Shown: in pieces, positions 1 to 5,097 of the stretch
How the letters are laid out: every line of letters starts with the position of its first letter
Position numbering within the stretch: position 1 is the first letter of the stretch
DNA from: Lachnoclostridium phytofermentans
GTDB lineage: Bacteria; Bacillota; Clostridia; Lachnospirales; Lachnospiraceae
Assembly (NCBI GenBank): GCA_003526525.1
Contig: DPVV01000443.1
Coordinates: forward strand, 1 to 7,994
Reading direction: 5' to 3'
Length of the DNA: 7,994 nucleotides
Program-made: the position numbers and the translations under genes
The notes under the pieces: generated by a model
What the model saw: only the letters and a program-made list of their open reading frames with translations
What the model was told of the DNA's origin: nothing
Databases searched by the model: none

Positions 1-1
1 G

Positions 2-100
2 AATGAATTTCTTAGGGTAGTGAAAGAAAGAATAAAAGTTTTTAATCCTTTATCTATATGCCCGAGAAGCCCCCACTTCTAAAGTGGTGGGCCATGTCAC
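2..100 (+). mobile_element. Possible right-end remnant of an IS200/IS605-type element
   Basis: A reading frame open from the window edge (frame of base 2) ends with residues PRSPHF and a TAA at 80-82, inside a hairpin. The hairpin has three C's (70-72) plus CCACTT (73-78), loop CTA, AAGTGG (82-87), one bulged T (88) and GGG (89-91). It is followed after a few bases by TCAC (97-100). IS200/IS605 elements are known to end in short imperfect hairpins with an extruded T, a few bases before a tetranucleotide-type cleavage site, and the transposase-side gene often stops close to that hairpin. No TnpA or TnpB motif can be seen in the 26 visible codons, so the assignment rests on the hairpin alone. 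It could instead be a plain terminator-like hairpin, although no T-run follows. Confidence 0.38.
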
Positions 101-271
101 GCAGTAAGCTAGTATCGGAGCTGCATACACGAACTTGATCATACGCATTATCTCCAAGTAAGACAAAGAGCATAGCATAAAAAAGCTATATAGGAAAGAA
201 AAGAATTATAGTCTAAAATTCTCATTTTTTAAGAATTTTTGGAAAGTGACTAGATTATTAACAAAAAACGG
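101..271. other. Non-coding stretch, no gene seen
   Basis: No reading frame with a ribosome binding site is visible on either strand here. The only structures are weak: ATAGC/GCTAT around 174-190, and AAAATTCT (215-222) facing AGAATTTT (232-239), an AT-only stem that is a poor terminator. The segment separates the possible insertion-sequence end from the promoter at 274-279. Confidence 0.5.
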
Positions 272-279
272 TGTATAAT
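251..279 (+). promoter_or_regulatory. Probable promoter of the response regulator gene
   Basis: A perfect TATAAT lies at 274-279. Seventeen bases upstream is a weak -35, TAGATT (251-256), which matches TTGACA at three of six positions. A start near 285-287 would give a leader of about 160 nt before the GTG at 445. The -10 box is embedded in a perfect inverted repeat (273-289), so use of the promoter is probably controlled by a protein. Confidence 0.5.
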
Positions 280-289
280 GACATTATAC
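273..289. promoter_or_regulatory. Perfect 8-1-8 palindrome over the -10 box, candidate operator
   Basis: GTATAATG, a central A and CATTATAC form a perfect 17-bp inverted repeat covering the TATAAT box and the expected start point. Because of the symmetry a second TATAAT reads on the - strand at 283-288. The half-site spacing does not fit Fur or PerR boxes (7-1-7), and the regulator cannot be named. A dimeric repressor of GntR or TetR type would suit this geometry, but that is inference. Confidence 0.45.
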
Positions 290-293
290 TACA

Positions 294-427
294 AGGGAAA
301 GTGTAGATATCTTATCCATATAAGTCGATGAAACGAAGGAATATTCTTAAGAAGACCTGCTTTCATATAATTTTGCGTTTTCCCTACAACAACGGGTATT
401 ATTGTAAACCTTGGAATAGGTAATAAT
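294..427 (+). ncRNA. Structured 5' leader upstream of the response regulator, class unknown
   Basis: Bases 294-307 can pair with 372-385 as a continuous 14-bp stem that includes four G-U pairs and the run AGGGAAA/TTTCCCT. Inside it are CTTAT (311-315) pairing with ATAAG (320-324) round a CCAT loop, and ATGAAA (328-333) pairing with TTTCAT (361-366). A second domain, ATTATT (398-403) with AATAAT (422-427) enclosing ACCT/AGGT (408-411/418-421), ends just before TTTT and the ribosome binding site. The layout, a closed domain near the mRNA 5' end and then a hairpin next to the Shine-Dalgarno, resembles a cis-regulatory RNA. I could not match it to a known riboswitch class, and chance pairing in AT-rich DNA remains possible. 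Confidence 0.35.
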
Positions 428-444
428 TTTGAGGAGAGGATACA

Positions 445-837
445 GTGAAGATACTAATAGCGGAAGATGATTTTGCAAGTAGAAAGTTTATGCTTCGATT
501 TTTATCGCAATACGGGGAATGTGATATTACCGTAGACGGGATGGAAGCAGTAGATGCCTTTACGATGGCGCTTGAATCAAATGAACCATATGATTTAGTT
601 TGCCTTGATATCATGATGCCAGCGTTGGATGGTTATCAAGCGTTAAAGGGAATCCGTGATTTTGAAAAAGAAAAGGGGATTCCGGAAGAAAAACAGGCAA
701 AGATTATTATGACTACGGCTTTAAGTGAAGGAAGAAATGTTACCAAAGCCTTCGATCTTGGTTGTGTGGCTTATGCAGGTAAACCAATCGATCAAACAAA
801 GTTTGAGAACGTATTAAAGAAATTAGAATTAATTTAA
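445..837 (+). CDS. Stand-alone CheY-like response regulator (receiver domain only)
   Basis: This 130-residue protein is a single REC domain with no output domain. Such proteins receive a phosphoryl group from a histidine kinase and act by binding partner proteins. The acidic pocket is E7-D8-D9, the phospho-acceptor is D55 in the run CLDIMMP, the switch Thr is T91 followed by A92, the switch aromatic is Y110, and the invariant Lys is K113 followed by P114. All catalytic residues are therefore present. The loop between D55 and T91 is about six residues longer than in CheY, with a charged stretch (EKEKGIPEEKQAK). The start is GTG 445, supported by the purine-rich GAGGAGAGGA at 431-440. No kinase or chemotaxis gene is visible beside it, and the gene appears to be monocistronic, with its own promoter and terminator. 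The partner and output are unknown. Confidence 0.9.
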   Translation: MKILIAEDDFASRKFMLRFLSQYGECDITVDGMEAVDAFTMALESNEPYDLVCLDIMMPALDGYQALKGIRDFEKEKGIPEEKQAKIIMTTALSEGRNVTKAFDLGCVAYAGKPIDQTKFENVLKKLELI

Positions 838-848
838 GGTAAAGTGTG

Positions 849-914
849 GCTGTTTTAAACAGAGGAGAAATTGTGACGATAAGTTGCTTAAAATCTGTTT
901 AGAACAGCTTTTTT
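849..914 (+). terminator. Strong intrinsic terminator after the response regulator
   Basis: A 15-bp stem with one G-U pair joins 849-863 (GCTGTTTTAAACAGA) to 894-908, followed directly by six T's (909-914). The loop is unusually long at about 30 nt. It isolates the response regulator from the next genes. Confidence 0.9.
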
Positions 915-995
915 CTTTATATTAGTATTTTTTTGTAAAGAAATGAGAGTTTGATTAGAAATAGAAAAGTAGTCCATTAAAATTCTCCAGATTCA

Positions 996-1024
996 TTGCA
1001 GGACGAATCTAAGTATGCTAAACT
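996..1024 (+). promoter_or_regulatory. Possible extended -10 promoter for the zinc-ribbon/DUF2085 pair
   Basis: TTGCAG (996-1001) lies 17 bases before TAAACT (1019-1024). TGC precedes the hexamer and forms an extended -10 motif. The spacing is ideal but both hexamers are only partial matches. It sits about 45 bases before the ATG at 1070, and a terminator upstream means this pair needs its own promoter. Confidence 0.35.
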
Positions 1025-1069
1025 CTGCTTATAAATATATGTTTACTTTTCGTACGGGAGGATATAGAT

Positions 1070-1282
1070 ATGAGATGCCCAAATTGTGGAGATGATCGTT
1101 GCGTTATTGTAGAAGAATCCGAAACGAATCAAAAAGGATTCGGTTTTGGGAAAGGTTGCTGTGGCTATCTAATTTTAGGACCAATCGGTTGGGTATGCGG
1201 CTTATGCGGAATGGGGGAATCACATACCGTAAGGCGTACATTCTGGGTTTGCCAGCATTGTGGTAGAAAATTTAGAACGTAA
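1070..1282 (+). CDS. Small double-CxxC protein with a hydrophobic core, LITAF/zinc-ribbon-like
   Basis: This 70-residue protein has one CPNC knuckle at the N-terminus (C3, C6) and a CQHC knuckle near the C-terminus (C61, C64), the typical halves of a zinc ribbon. Between them is a hydrophobic Gly/Cys-rich segment (about residues 28-49: GKGCCGYLILGPIGWVCGLC) with four further Cys. Two half-sites split by a membrane-seeking segment resemble the LITAF-like arrangement, in which zinc holds a hairpin on the membrane surface. That comparison is inference. Similar small proteins are common in clostridia without a known role. The start ATG is set by GGGAGG at 1056-1061, 8 bases upstream. No terminator separates it from the DUF2085 gene that follows after about 50 bases, so the two are probably co-transcribed. 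Confidence 0.75.
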   Translation: MRCPNCGDDRCVIVEESETNQKGFGFGKGCCGYLILGPIGWVCGLCGMGESHTVRRTFWVCQHCGRKFRT

Positions 1283-1332
1283 AGAAAGTGAAGTAGTAAT
1301 AGTTTTATTTGATGATAGAGCAAGGAGAGGAT

Positions 1333-1707
1333 ATGAAGATTTCCATACGTAAAAAACATGATGAGATGTGGAAAAAGTTAATGAGAGTTGGAGAGTACAC
1401 TGGATGTCATCAGAAGCCGGAGAGAAGTTTTTTTTATCATGGGTATCAGTTTCCGGTATGCGCACGTTGCACTGGCGTTATTATAGGATATCTAATTGCA
1501 ATACCATGTTATCTTCTATTCGGGTATCATAAAAAGCTTTCCATTACTGGAGCCTTGGTTATGTTTACGGATTGGGCGATACAGCAATCAAAAATTAAGG
1601 AATCAACCAATAAGAGGAGATTCTTAACTGGAATTGCAGGTGGATTTTCTATTATGTCAATCCAGATTAAGATACTTTCTATGATTAAAAATAAGTTATT
1701 TTCCTAA
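1333..1707 (+). CDS. DUF2085 family small membrane protein
   Basis: This 124-residue protein carries the DUF2085 signature: C25-H26-Q27 followed by PERSFF, then PVCARCTG with C43 and C46. Downstream are an acidic/Gln turn (D80 to Q84) and STNKRR (91-96) before a Gly-rich hydrophobic segment. Hydrophobic stretches at about 48-65, 70-84 and 97-108 suggest a short multi-pass membrane protein with the Cys/His cluster near the membrane surface. The family function is unknown, though the conserved Cys and His suggest metal or redox chemistry. I chose ATG 1333 because AAGGAGAGG (1322-1330) lies just upstream. In-frame TTG 1309 and ATG 1312 would add seven or eight residues and lack a comparable site. 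It is the second gene of the unit with the double-CxxC protein and is followed by a clear terminator. Confidence 0.85.
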   Translation: MKISIRKKHDEMWKKLMRVGEYTGCHQKPERSFFYHGYQFPVCARCTGVIIGYLIAIPCYLLFGYHKKLSITGALVMFTDWAIQQSKIKESTNKRRFLTGIAGGFSIMSIQIKILSMIKNKLFS

Positions 1708-1715
1708 GGTTACAT

Positions 1716-1764
1716 TTATCATAATCAAAAGCTGTTTTTCTAAGATTATGTTATCATAATCAAA
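1716..1764. repeat. 14-bp direct repeat with an overlapping hairpin
   Basis: TTATCATAATCAAA occurs at 1716-1729 and again at 1751-1764, start to start 35 bp apart. The second copy is also the right arm of GATTATG (1744-1750), TTAT, CATAATC (1755-1761). The left arm could pair with either copy. The repeat lies between the DUF2085 stop codon and its terminator. Role unknown. Confidence 0.5.
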
Positions 1765-1788
1765 CGAATCATAGTTTTAAATGTCTGC

Positions 1789-1818
1789 GACTGTTGCTAT
1801 ATGCGACAGTCTTTTTTT
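1789..1818 (+). terminator. Intrinsic terminator after the DUF2085 gene
   Basis: GACTGTTGC (1789-1797) pairs with GCGACAGTC (1803-1811), 9 bp with one G-U, around a TATAT loop. Seven T's follow (1812-1818). It closes the zinc-ribbon/DUF2085 unit. Confidence 0.9.
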
Positions 1819-1851
1819 AATTTAGTGGAAATTTCGTTGCCATTACCTACA

Positions 1852-1930
1852 AGTTAAAACGCTTTGAGGGATGCGTACCCAACAGGTTTAGTAAGGCGAA
1901 ATGTATTCGCCTAAACAAAGTGTTTTCACT
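1852..1930. other. Unclassified foldable intergenic element
   Basis: Bases 1856-1866 (AAAACGCTTTG) pair with 1916-1926 (CAAAGTGTTTT) as an 11-bp stem with one G-U. After a single T-C mismatch three more pairs extend it to 1852/1930. Inside are GGG/CCC (1868-1870 with 1878-1880) and a solid hairpin, GGCGAA (1895-1900) with TTCGCC (1906-1911) round ATGTA, prolonged by GTTTA/TAAAC (1886-1890 with 1912-1916). The element lies between the previous terminator and the feo promoter, so it is not part of the feo transcript as mapped. No convincing promoter of its own is seen. It could be a small RNA, a MITE or REP-like dispersed repeat, or a regulatory DNA structure. It matches no riboswitch consensus I know. 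Confidence 0.45.
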
Positions 1931-2010
1931 CTTAAGATAGCAATCTGGGAGAGGCTAAGCTTATTTATATAGAAAAAGTGAAAAAAATAGCGTATTTTAT
2001 AAAAACAACG

Positions 2011-2039
2011 TTGACAGAACTTAAAATTCTTCATATAAT
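2011..2039 (+). promoter_or_regulatory. Consensus sigma-A promoter of the feo operon
   Basis: Perfect TTGACA (2011-2016) and perfect TATAAT (2034-2039) are separated by 17 bp. The 40 bases upstream are very AT-rich with A-runs (1971-2009) and could act as an UP element. Such a strong promoter is expected to be held in check by the Fur box that starts about 12 bases after the -10. Transcription should begin near 2046, giving a leader of about 55 nt. Confidence 0.92.
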
Positions 2040-2050
2040 GAATTTGTAAA

Positions 2051-2065
2051 TGATAATTATTCTCA
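2051..2065. promoter_or_regulatory. Fur box
   Basis: TGATAAT, T, ATTCTCA matches the 7-1-7 Fur operator TGATAAT-N-ATTATCA at 13 of 14 defined positions. It starts a few bases after the predicted transcription start, so Fur bound with Fe2+ would block initiation or early elongation of feoAB. The in-frame ATG at 2050 overlaps this operator, one reason not to use it as the feoA start. Confidence 0.85.
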
Positions 2066-2100
2066 ATAAAAGAAGAATGACAGAAAAGGACGTGAACGAA

Positions 2101-2322
2101 ATGACACTAGTGGATGGGATGGCAAAAAAAACCTATACAGTGCATAACATTCAGTTAGCAAAAGAAGCGGAAATTCGTTTGAAAGCGCTTGGATTAACCG
2201 ATGGCACGAAGATTGAGGTTTTAAATAATAAACGTGGGGGCTCTGTTATTTTCAATGTACGTGGAACAAGACTTGCAGTGGGAAGAAAGATCGCAGAAGC
2301 AATTCATATCGAGGAAAGTTAA
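2101..2322 (+). CDS. feoA: Ferrous iron transport protein A (FeoA)
   Basis: FeoA is a small cytosolic SH3-like protein that works with the FeoB permease in Fe2+ uptake. From ATG 2101 the product has 73 residues, the usual size, and shows the family pattern: an N-terminal strand (TYTVHNI), a helix (AKEAEIRLKALGLTDGTKIEVL), then a Gly-rich strand region (NNKRGGSVIFNVRGTRLAVGRKIAEAIHI), where the G-T-x-L-A-x-G run is typical. The start is chosen because AAAAGGA (2084-2090) lies 10 bases before 2101. In-frame ATGs at 2050 (inside the Fur box) and 2077 lack a good binding site. It is the first gene of a Fur-controlled operon, with feoB starting 48 bases after its stop. Only one FeoA copy is present here. 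Confidence 0.93.
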   Translation: MTLVDGMAKKTYTVHNIQLAKEAEIRLKALGLTDGTKIEVLNNKRGGSVIFNVRGTRLAVGRKIAEAIHIEES

Positions 2323-2370
2323 GACAATAACATAAACAGCATATTAGTTGTGACGGAAAGGATGTAAACC

Positions 2371-4455
2371 ATGATTCAAGAAGAGAATCGCAGAGAAAAG
2401 CAGGAATTAAAAGTTGGGTTTGTAGGAAATCCAAACTGCGGAAAAACCACATTATTTAATGCCTATACTGGATCGAAATTAAAGGTGGCTAATTGGCCGG
2501 GAGTTACAGTTGAAAAAAAAGAAGGAGCGATGAAATACCATGATCATCGTTTTAAGCTAGTAGACCTCCCTGGGATATATAGTCTAACTTCCTATACAAT
2601 GGAAGAGAAGCTGACAAGACAATTTATCTTAGATTCTGAGGTGGATGTCATTATAGACGTTGCAGATGCTTCTGCTCTGGAGAGAAATTTATATCTTACG
2701 TTACAGTTAATAGAACTTGGAAAACCAGTAATCTTAGCACTTAATATGATGGATATTGTAGAAGAACGTGGTATGGAGATTGATATGCATCGATTACCTG
2801 AGATGCTAGGGATTCCTTGTATCCCAGTGTCTGCAAGAAAACGAACTGGTCTAGATATCCTAATGCACACGGTAGCACATCATAAAGAGAAGTGCCGTCA
2901 CAATTGCATTGTACATCAGCATCCAAACATTGGAGAGAGAAAAAGTCACCACGCTCATGAACATCATCAGGAACTTACGATGGTTTATAGCGATGAAATC
3001 GAGGATAAGATCGATATACTCATTGATCGTATGATAGAAGTTGGTTTTGAATGTGAAAACTATCGTTGGTACGCCCTTAAATTATTAGAGCACGATGAAG
3101 AGGTAATGAATCTTGTATCGGTTGATTTAACGGGGATTGCTGACGAAAGTTACGAAGCAGAGATCATTCACCAAAAGTATGATTTTATTGATGAAATTAT
3201 TGAGGAGTGCCTAGTAAATAAAAGCAAAAAGGCTGCCTTAACAGATAAAGTGGATCGAGTGGTTACCCATCGAATTTTCGGTTTGCCGGTATTCTTAGGA
3301 ATTATGGCAGTGGTATTTTTATTAACCTTTACAGTTGGAGATTTTCTGAAAGGGTATTTTGAAGTTGGTTTAGAAAGTTTTTCCAACATGGTTCTTAACG
3401 GACTAGAAGCGATTGGTACAAGTGAGATGCTAACTTCGTTATTAGTCGATGGAATTATTGCTGGTGTTGGTGGAATCCTTACTTTCTTACCAAATATCTT
3501 TATCCTATTTCTTGCATTAGCCTTCCTAGAGGATAGCGGCTATATGGCAAGAGTTGCATATGTGATGGATGGGTTGATGGGTAAACTTGGGTTATCGGGA
3601 AGAGCCTTTATCCCGATGATACTTGGATTTGGTTGTACCGTTCCTGCAGTTATGGCGTCAAGAGCCTTGGAGGATATGAGGGATAGAAGAAGAACCGTAT
3701 TGATTACACCTTTTATGTCCTGTAGTGCAAGACTTCCAATCTACGTGTTATTTTCCCAAATGTTTTTTGGACGATACGCAGTGTTAGCAGCATTTTCAAT
3801 GTATGTGATTGGTTTGGTTATTGCAGTAATTTCTGCCTTTGTAATGAACAAATTTGGGAATAAAGGTAGTATGAGTCCATTACTTATTGAGTTACCAGAG
3901 TATAAAACACCAAATAAAAGAACTATCTTTATCTATGTATGGGACAAAGTGAAGGATTATTTAACGAAAGCGGGTACAACGATATTCCTTGCGTCAATTG
4001 TAATTTGGTTTATCTTAAACTTTGGACCACAAGGAATGACAGAGGATATGTCACAGAGCTTTGGAGCAATCTTTGGTAAGTTTATCAGTCCAATTTTAAT
4101 ACCAGCGGGACTTGGATTATGGCAAGTTGTTGTGGCACTAATCTCTGGATTAGCTGCCAAGGAAGTTGTAGTATCTAGTTTTAGTGTATTATATGGAATA
4201 GCAAATATCAGTTCCCGTGATGGAATGGATAGCTTGATATCTTCACTATCAAGTCAGAATTTTACTGCGGTTAATGCCTATTCTTTTATGCTATTTTGTT
4301 TACTATATACTCCGTGTGTGGCAACCATCGCAGTGGTAAAGAGAGAATTAAAATCCACAAAGTGGACGATATTCTCTATACTATTTCAATTAAGTGTTGC
4401 TTATCTGGTGTCCGTACTGTTTTTCCAGATTGGCAGTTTTATTACAAACCTTTAA
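2371..4455 (+). CDS. feoB: Ferrous iron permease with N-terminal GTPase domain (FeoB)
   Basis: FeoB imports Fe2+ across the cytoplasmic membrane. The 694 residues are full length for a Firmicute FeoB. G-domain motifs are complete: G1 GNPNCGKT (19-26), G2 T46, G3 DLPG (65-68), G4 NMMD (125-128) and G5 SARK (154-157). A His/Cys-rich stretch (166-199, eleven His and two Cys) follows, then the helical GDI region (about 205-295). The membrane part starts near 304. It has the two Gate signatures, GFGCTVPA with C422 and PFMSCSARLPIY with C451, plus GLAAKEVV (593-600) and LYTPCVATIAVVKREL with C649, the conserved Cys/Pro positions along the proposed iron path. The start ATG has AAAGGA (2357-2362) 8 bases upstream. 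It is co-transcribed with feoA and the Cys-rich peptide and is expected to be induced when iron is low. Confidence 0.97.
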   Translation: MIQEENRREKQELKVGFVGNPNCGKTTLFNAYTGSKLKVANWPGVTVEKKEGAMKYHDHRFKLVDLPGIYSLTSYTMEEKLTRQFILDSEVDVIIDVADASALERNLYLTLQLIELGKPVILALNMMDIVEERGMEIDMHRLPEMLGIPCIPVSARKRTGLDILMHTVAHHKEKCRHNCIVHQHPNIGERKSHHAHEHHQELTMVYSDEIEDKIDILIDRMIEVGFECENYRWYALKLLEHDEEVMNLVSVDLTGIADESYEAEIIHQKYDFIDEIIEECLVNKSKKAALTDKVDRVVTHRIFGLPVFLGIMAVVFLLTFTVGDFLKGYFEVGLESFSNMVLNGLEAIGTSEMLTSLLVDGIIAGVGGILTFLPNIFILFLALAFLEDSGYMARVAYVMDGLMGKLGLSGRAFIPMILGFGCTVPAVMASRALEDMRDRRRTVLITPFMSCSARLPIYVLFSQMFFGRYAVLAAFSMYVIGLVIAVISAFVMNKFGNKGSMSPLLIELPEYKTPNKRTIFIYVWDKVKDYLTKAGTTIFLASIVIWFILNFGPQGMTEDMSQSFGAIFGKFISPILIPAGLGLWQVVVALISGLAAKEVVVSSFSVLYGIANISSRDGMDSLISSLSSQNFTAVNAYSFMLFCLLYTPCVATIAVVKRELKSTKWTIFSILFQLSVAYLVSVLFFQIGSFITNL

Positions 4456-4506
4456 TGAAATCGAATTAATAGTCAGATATGAATAATTAAGGAAAGGATG
4501 ATGAGT

Positions 4507-4698
4507 ATGTGGCCAACATTAATTATAGTACTACTGCTAGGGGTTTATAGCTTCTTTGTAGTGAGAAAAAGAGTGAAGGAAATAAAAGCGGGTAAGTTTT
4601 GCAGCTGTGGATGTTCCGATTGTCCAAGTCATTGTAACTGCACGAAAGTTAATGATACGAAAAAAGCAAAAGAGAAAGTAAAAATATTTCAAGAATAA
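4507..4698 (+). CDS. FeoB-associated Cys-rich membrane protein
   Basis: This 63-residue protein has one N-terminal membrane segment (about 2-19), a basic stretch (RKRVKEIK) and a compact Cys cluster, CSCGCSDCPSHCNC (C32, C34, C36, C39, C43, C45), then a Lys-rich tail. It matches the FeoB_associated family, found downstream of feoB in Firmicutes, often where no FeoC is present. It may pass or sense iron at the permease, but the function is not established. The basic residues after the helix predict that the Cys cluster is cytoplasmic. ATGs at 4498, 4501 and 4507 are in frame. I prefer 4507 because AAAGGA (4493-4498) lies 8 bases before it, the same spacing as at feoB. Third and last gene of the feo operon. 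Confidence 0.88.
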   Translation: MWPTLIIVLLLGVYSFFVVRKRVKEIKAGKFCSCGCSDCPSHCNCTKVNDTKKAKEKVKIFQE

Positions 4699-4737
4699 AT
4701 GAGAAAACTATTTTTACAGCATGCCTGTTTCAGCAGC

Positions 4738-4770
4738 AGTTTAAGCGGATTGCGAATATCCGTTTTGACT
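4738..4770 (+). other. Strong hairpin without a T-run after the feo operon
   Basis: Bases 4738-4750 pair with 4758-4770: thirteen positions with one T-T mismatch and two G-U pairs around a seven-base loop. No T-run follows, so it is probably not a terminator itself. It may protect the 3' end of the feo mRNA, ahead of the true terminator 25 bases later. Confidence 0.5.
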
Positions 4771-4794
4771 TAGAAAAGGTGAAATAAATACAGA

Positions 4795-4835
4795 AGAGAT
4801 ACAATGGAGATTGAAATCTATTGTATCTCTTTTTT
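4795..4835 (+). terminator. Intrinsic terminator of the feo operon
   Basis: AGAGATACAAT (4795-4805) pairs perfectly with ATTGTATCTCT (4820-4830). An inner AGAT/ATCT (4808-4811 with 4816-4819) and a two-base GG bulge continue the stem, with TGAA as the loop. A run of T's to 4835 follows. Confidence 0.92.
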
Positions 4836-5056
4836 GAATATTAGGAAATACTATTGATGCAACTACTATGGAACAAGACTATGTTATACCAAAAACTGTT
4901 TAATTAGCAGGGATTAATTACTAAATAGAAAATTCTATGAGGACGAGTGGAATTAATGTACAATTAAAACGATACAATACCAACTTTATCAGTTCAAAAT
5001 ATAGCAAAAATATATAATTTTCAATTAAATATATCATAATTTATGTTTATTTTATG
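4836..5056. other. AT-rich non-coding stretch upstream of the carbohydrate operon
   Basis: No reading frame with a ribosome binding site is seen on either strand. The right half (about 4990-5056) is extremely AT-rich and includes a TATAAT at 5013-5018 with no acceptable -35 at 16-18 bp. It probably holds the control region of the following operon, but I cannot point to a defined operator or a catabolite-response element. Confidence 0.5.
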
Positions 5057-5065
5057 TGTTATAGT
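5057..5065 (+). promoter_or_regulatory. Possible extended -10 promoter of the 843-aa gene
   Basis: TG, T, TATAGT (5057-5065) is an extended -10 with five of six hexamer matches. It would start transcription about 27 bases before the ATG at 5098. There is no good -35, which suggests either an activator or use of the TATAAT at 5013-5018 instead. Confidence 0.28.
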
Positions 5066-5097
5066 TATCGTACTAAAATAAAAAAAGAGGAATTCTT

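Noticed and set aside
215..239. AAAATTCT/AGAATTTT hairpin as a terminator.
   Set aside because: The stem is almost only A-T, has a T-rich loop and does not follow a recognisable gene.
273..289. Palindrome read as a Fur or PerR box.
   Set aside because: The half-sites are separated differently: ATAAT and ATTAT lie three bases apart instead of one as in 7-1-7 boxes.
862..906. A ribosome-binding-site-like GAGGAGAAATT followed by GTG and a nine-codon frame inside the terminator loop and 3' arm.
   Set aside because: It overlaps the terminator stem, is very short and has no sign of conservation that could be judged here. A chance occurrence is likely.
1309..1332. TTG 1309 or ATG 1312 as the start of the DUF2085 gene.
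   Set aside because: ATG 1333 has AAGGAGAGG just upstream, while the earlier codons have no comparable site.
1852..1930. Assignment of the foldable element to a metal riboswitch (NiCo/czcD or Mn type) because it lies upstream of feoAB.
   Set aside because: It lies upstream of the clear feo promoter, so it would not be in the feo mRNA, and the conserved bases of those riboswitches as I know them are not present.
2050..2100. Longer feoA reading frame starting at ATG 2050 or 2077.
   Set aside because: ATG 2050 lies within or at the edge of the Fur box and a few bases from the transcription start, and neither ATG has a good ribosome binding site. The FeoA family begins near M18 of that frame.
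4940..4990. Possible catabolite-response element around AAAACGAT upstream of the carbohydrate operon.
   Set aside because: It lacks the TGnAA half of the cre consensus, so there is no support beyond AT-rich similarity.
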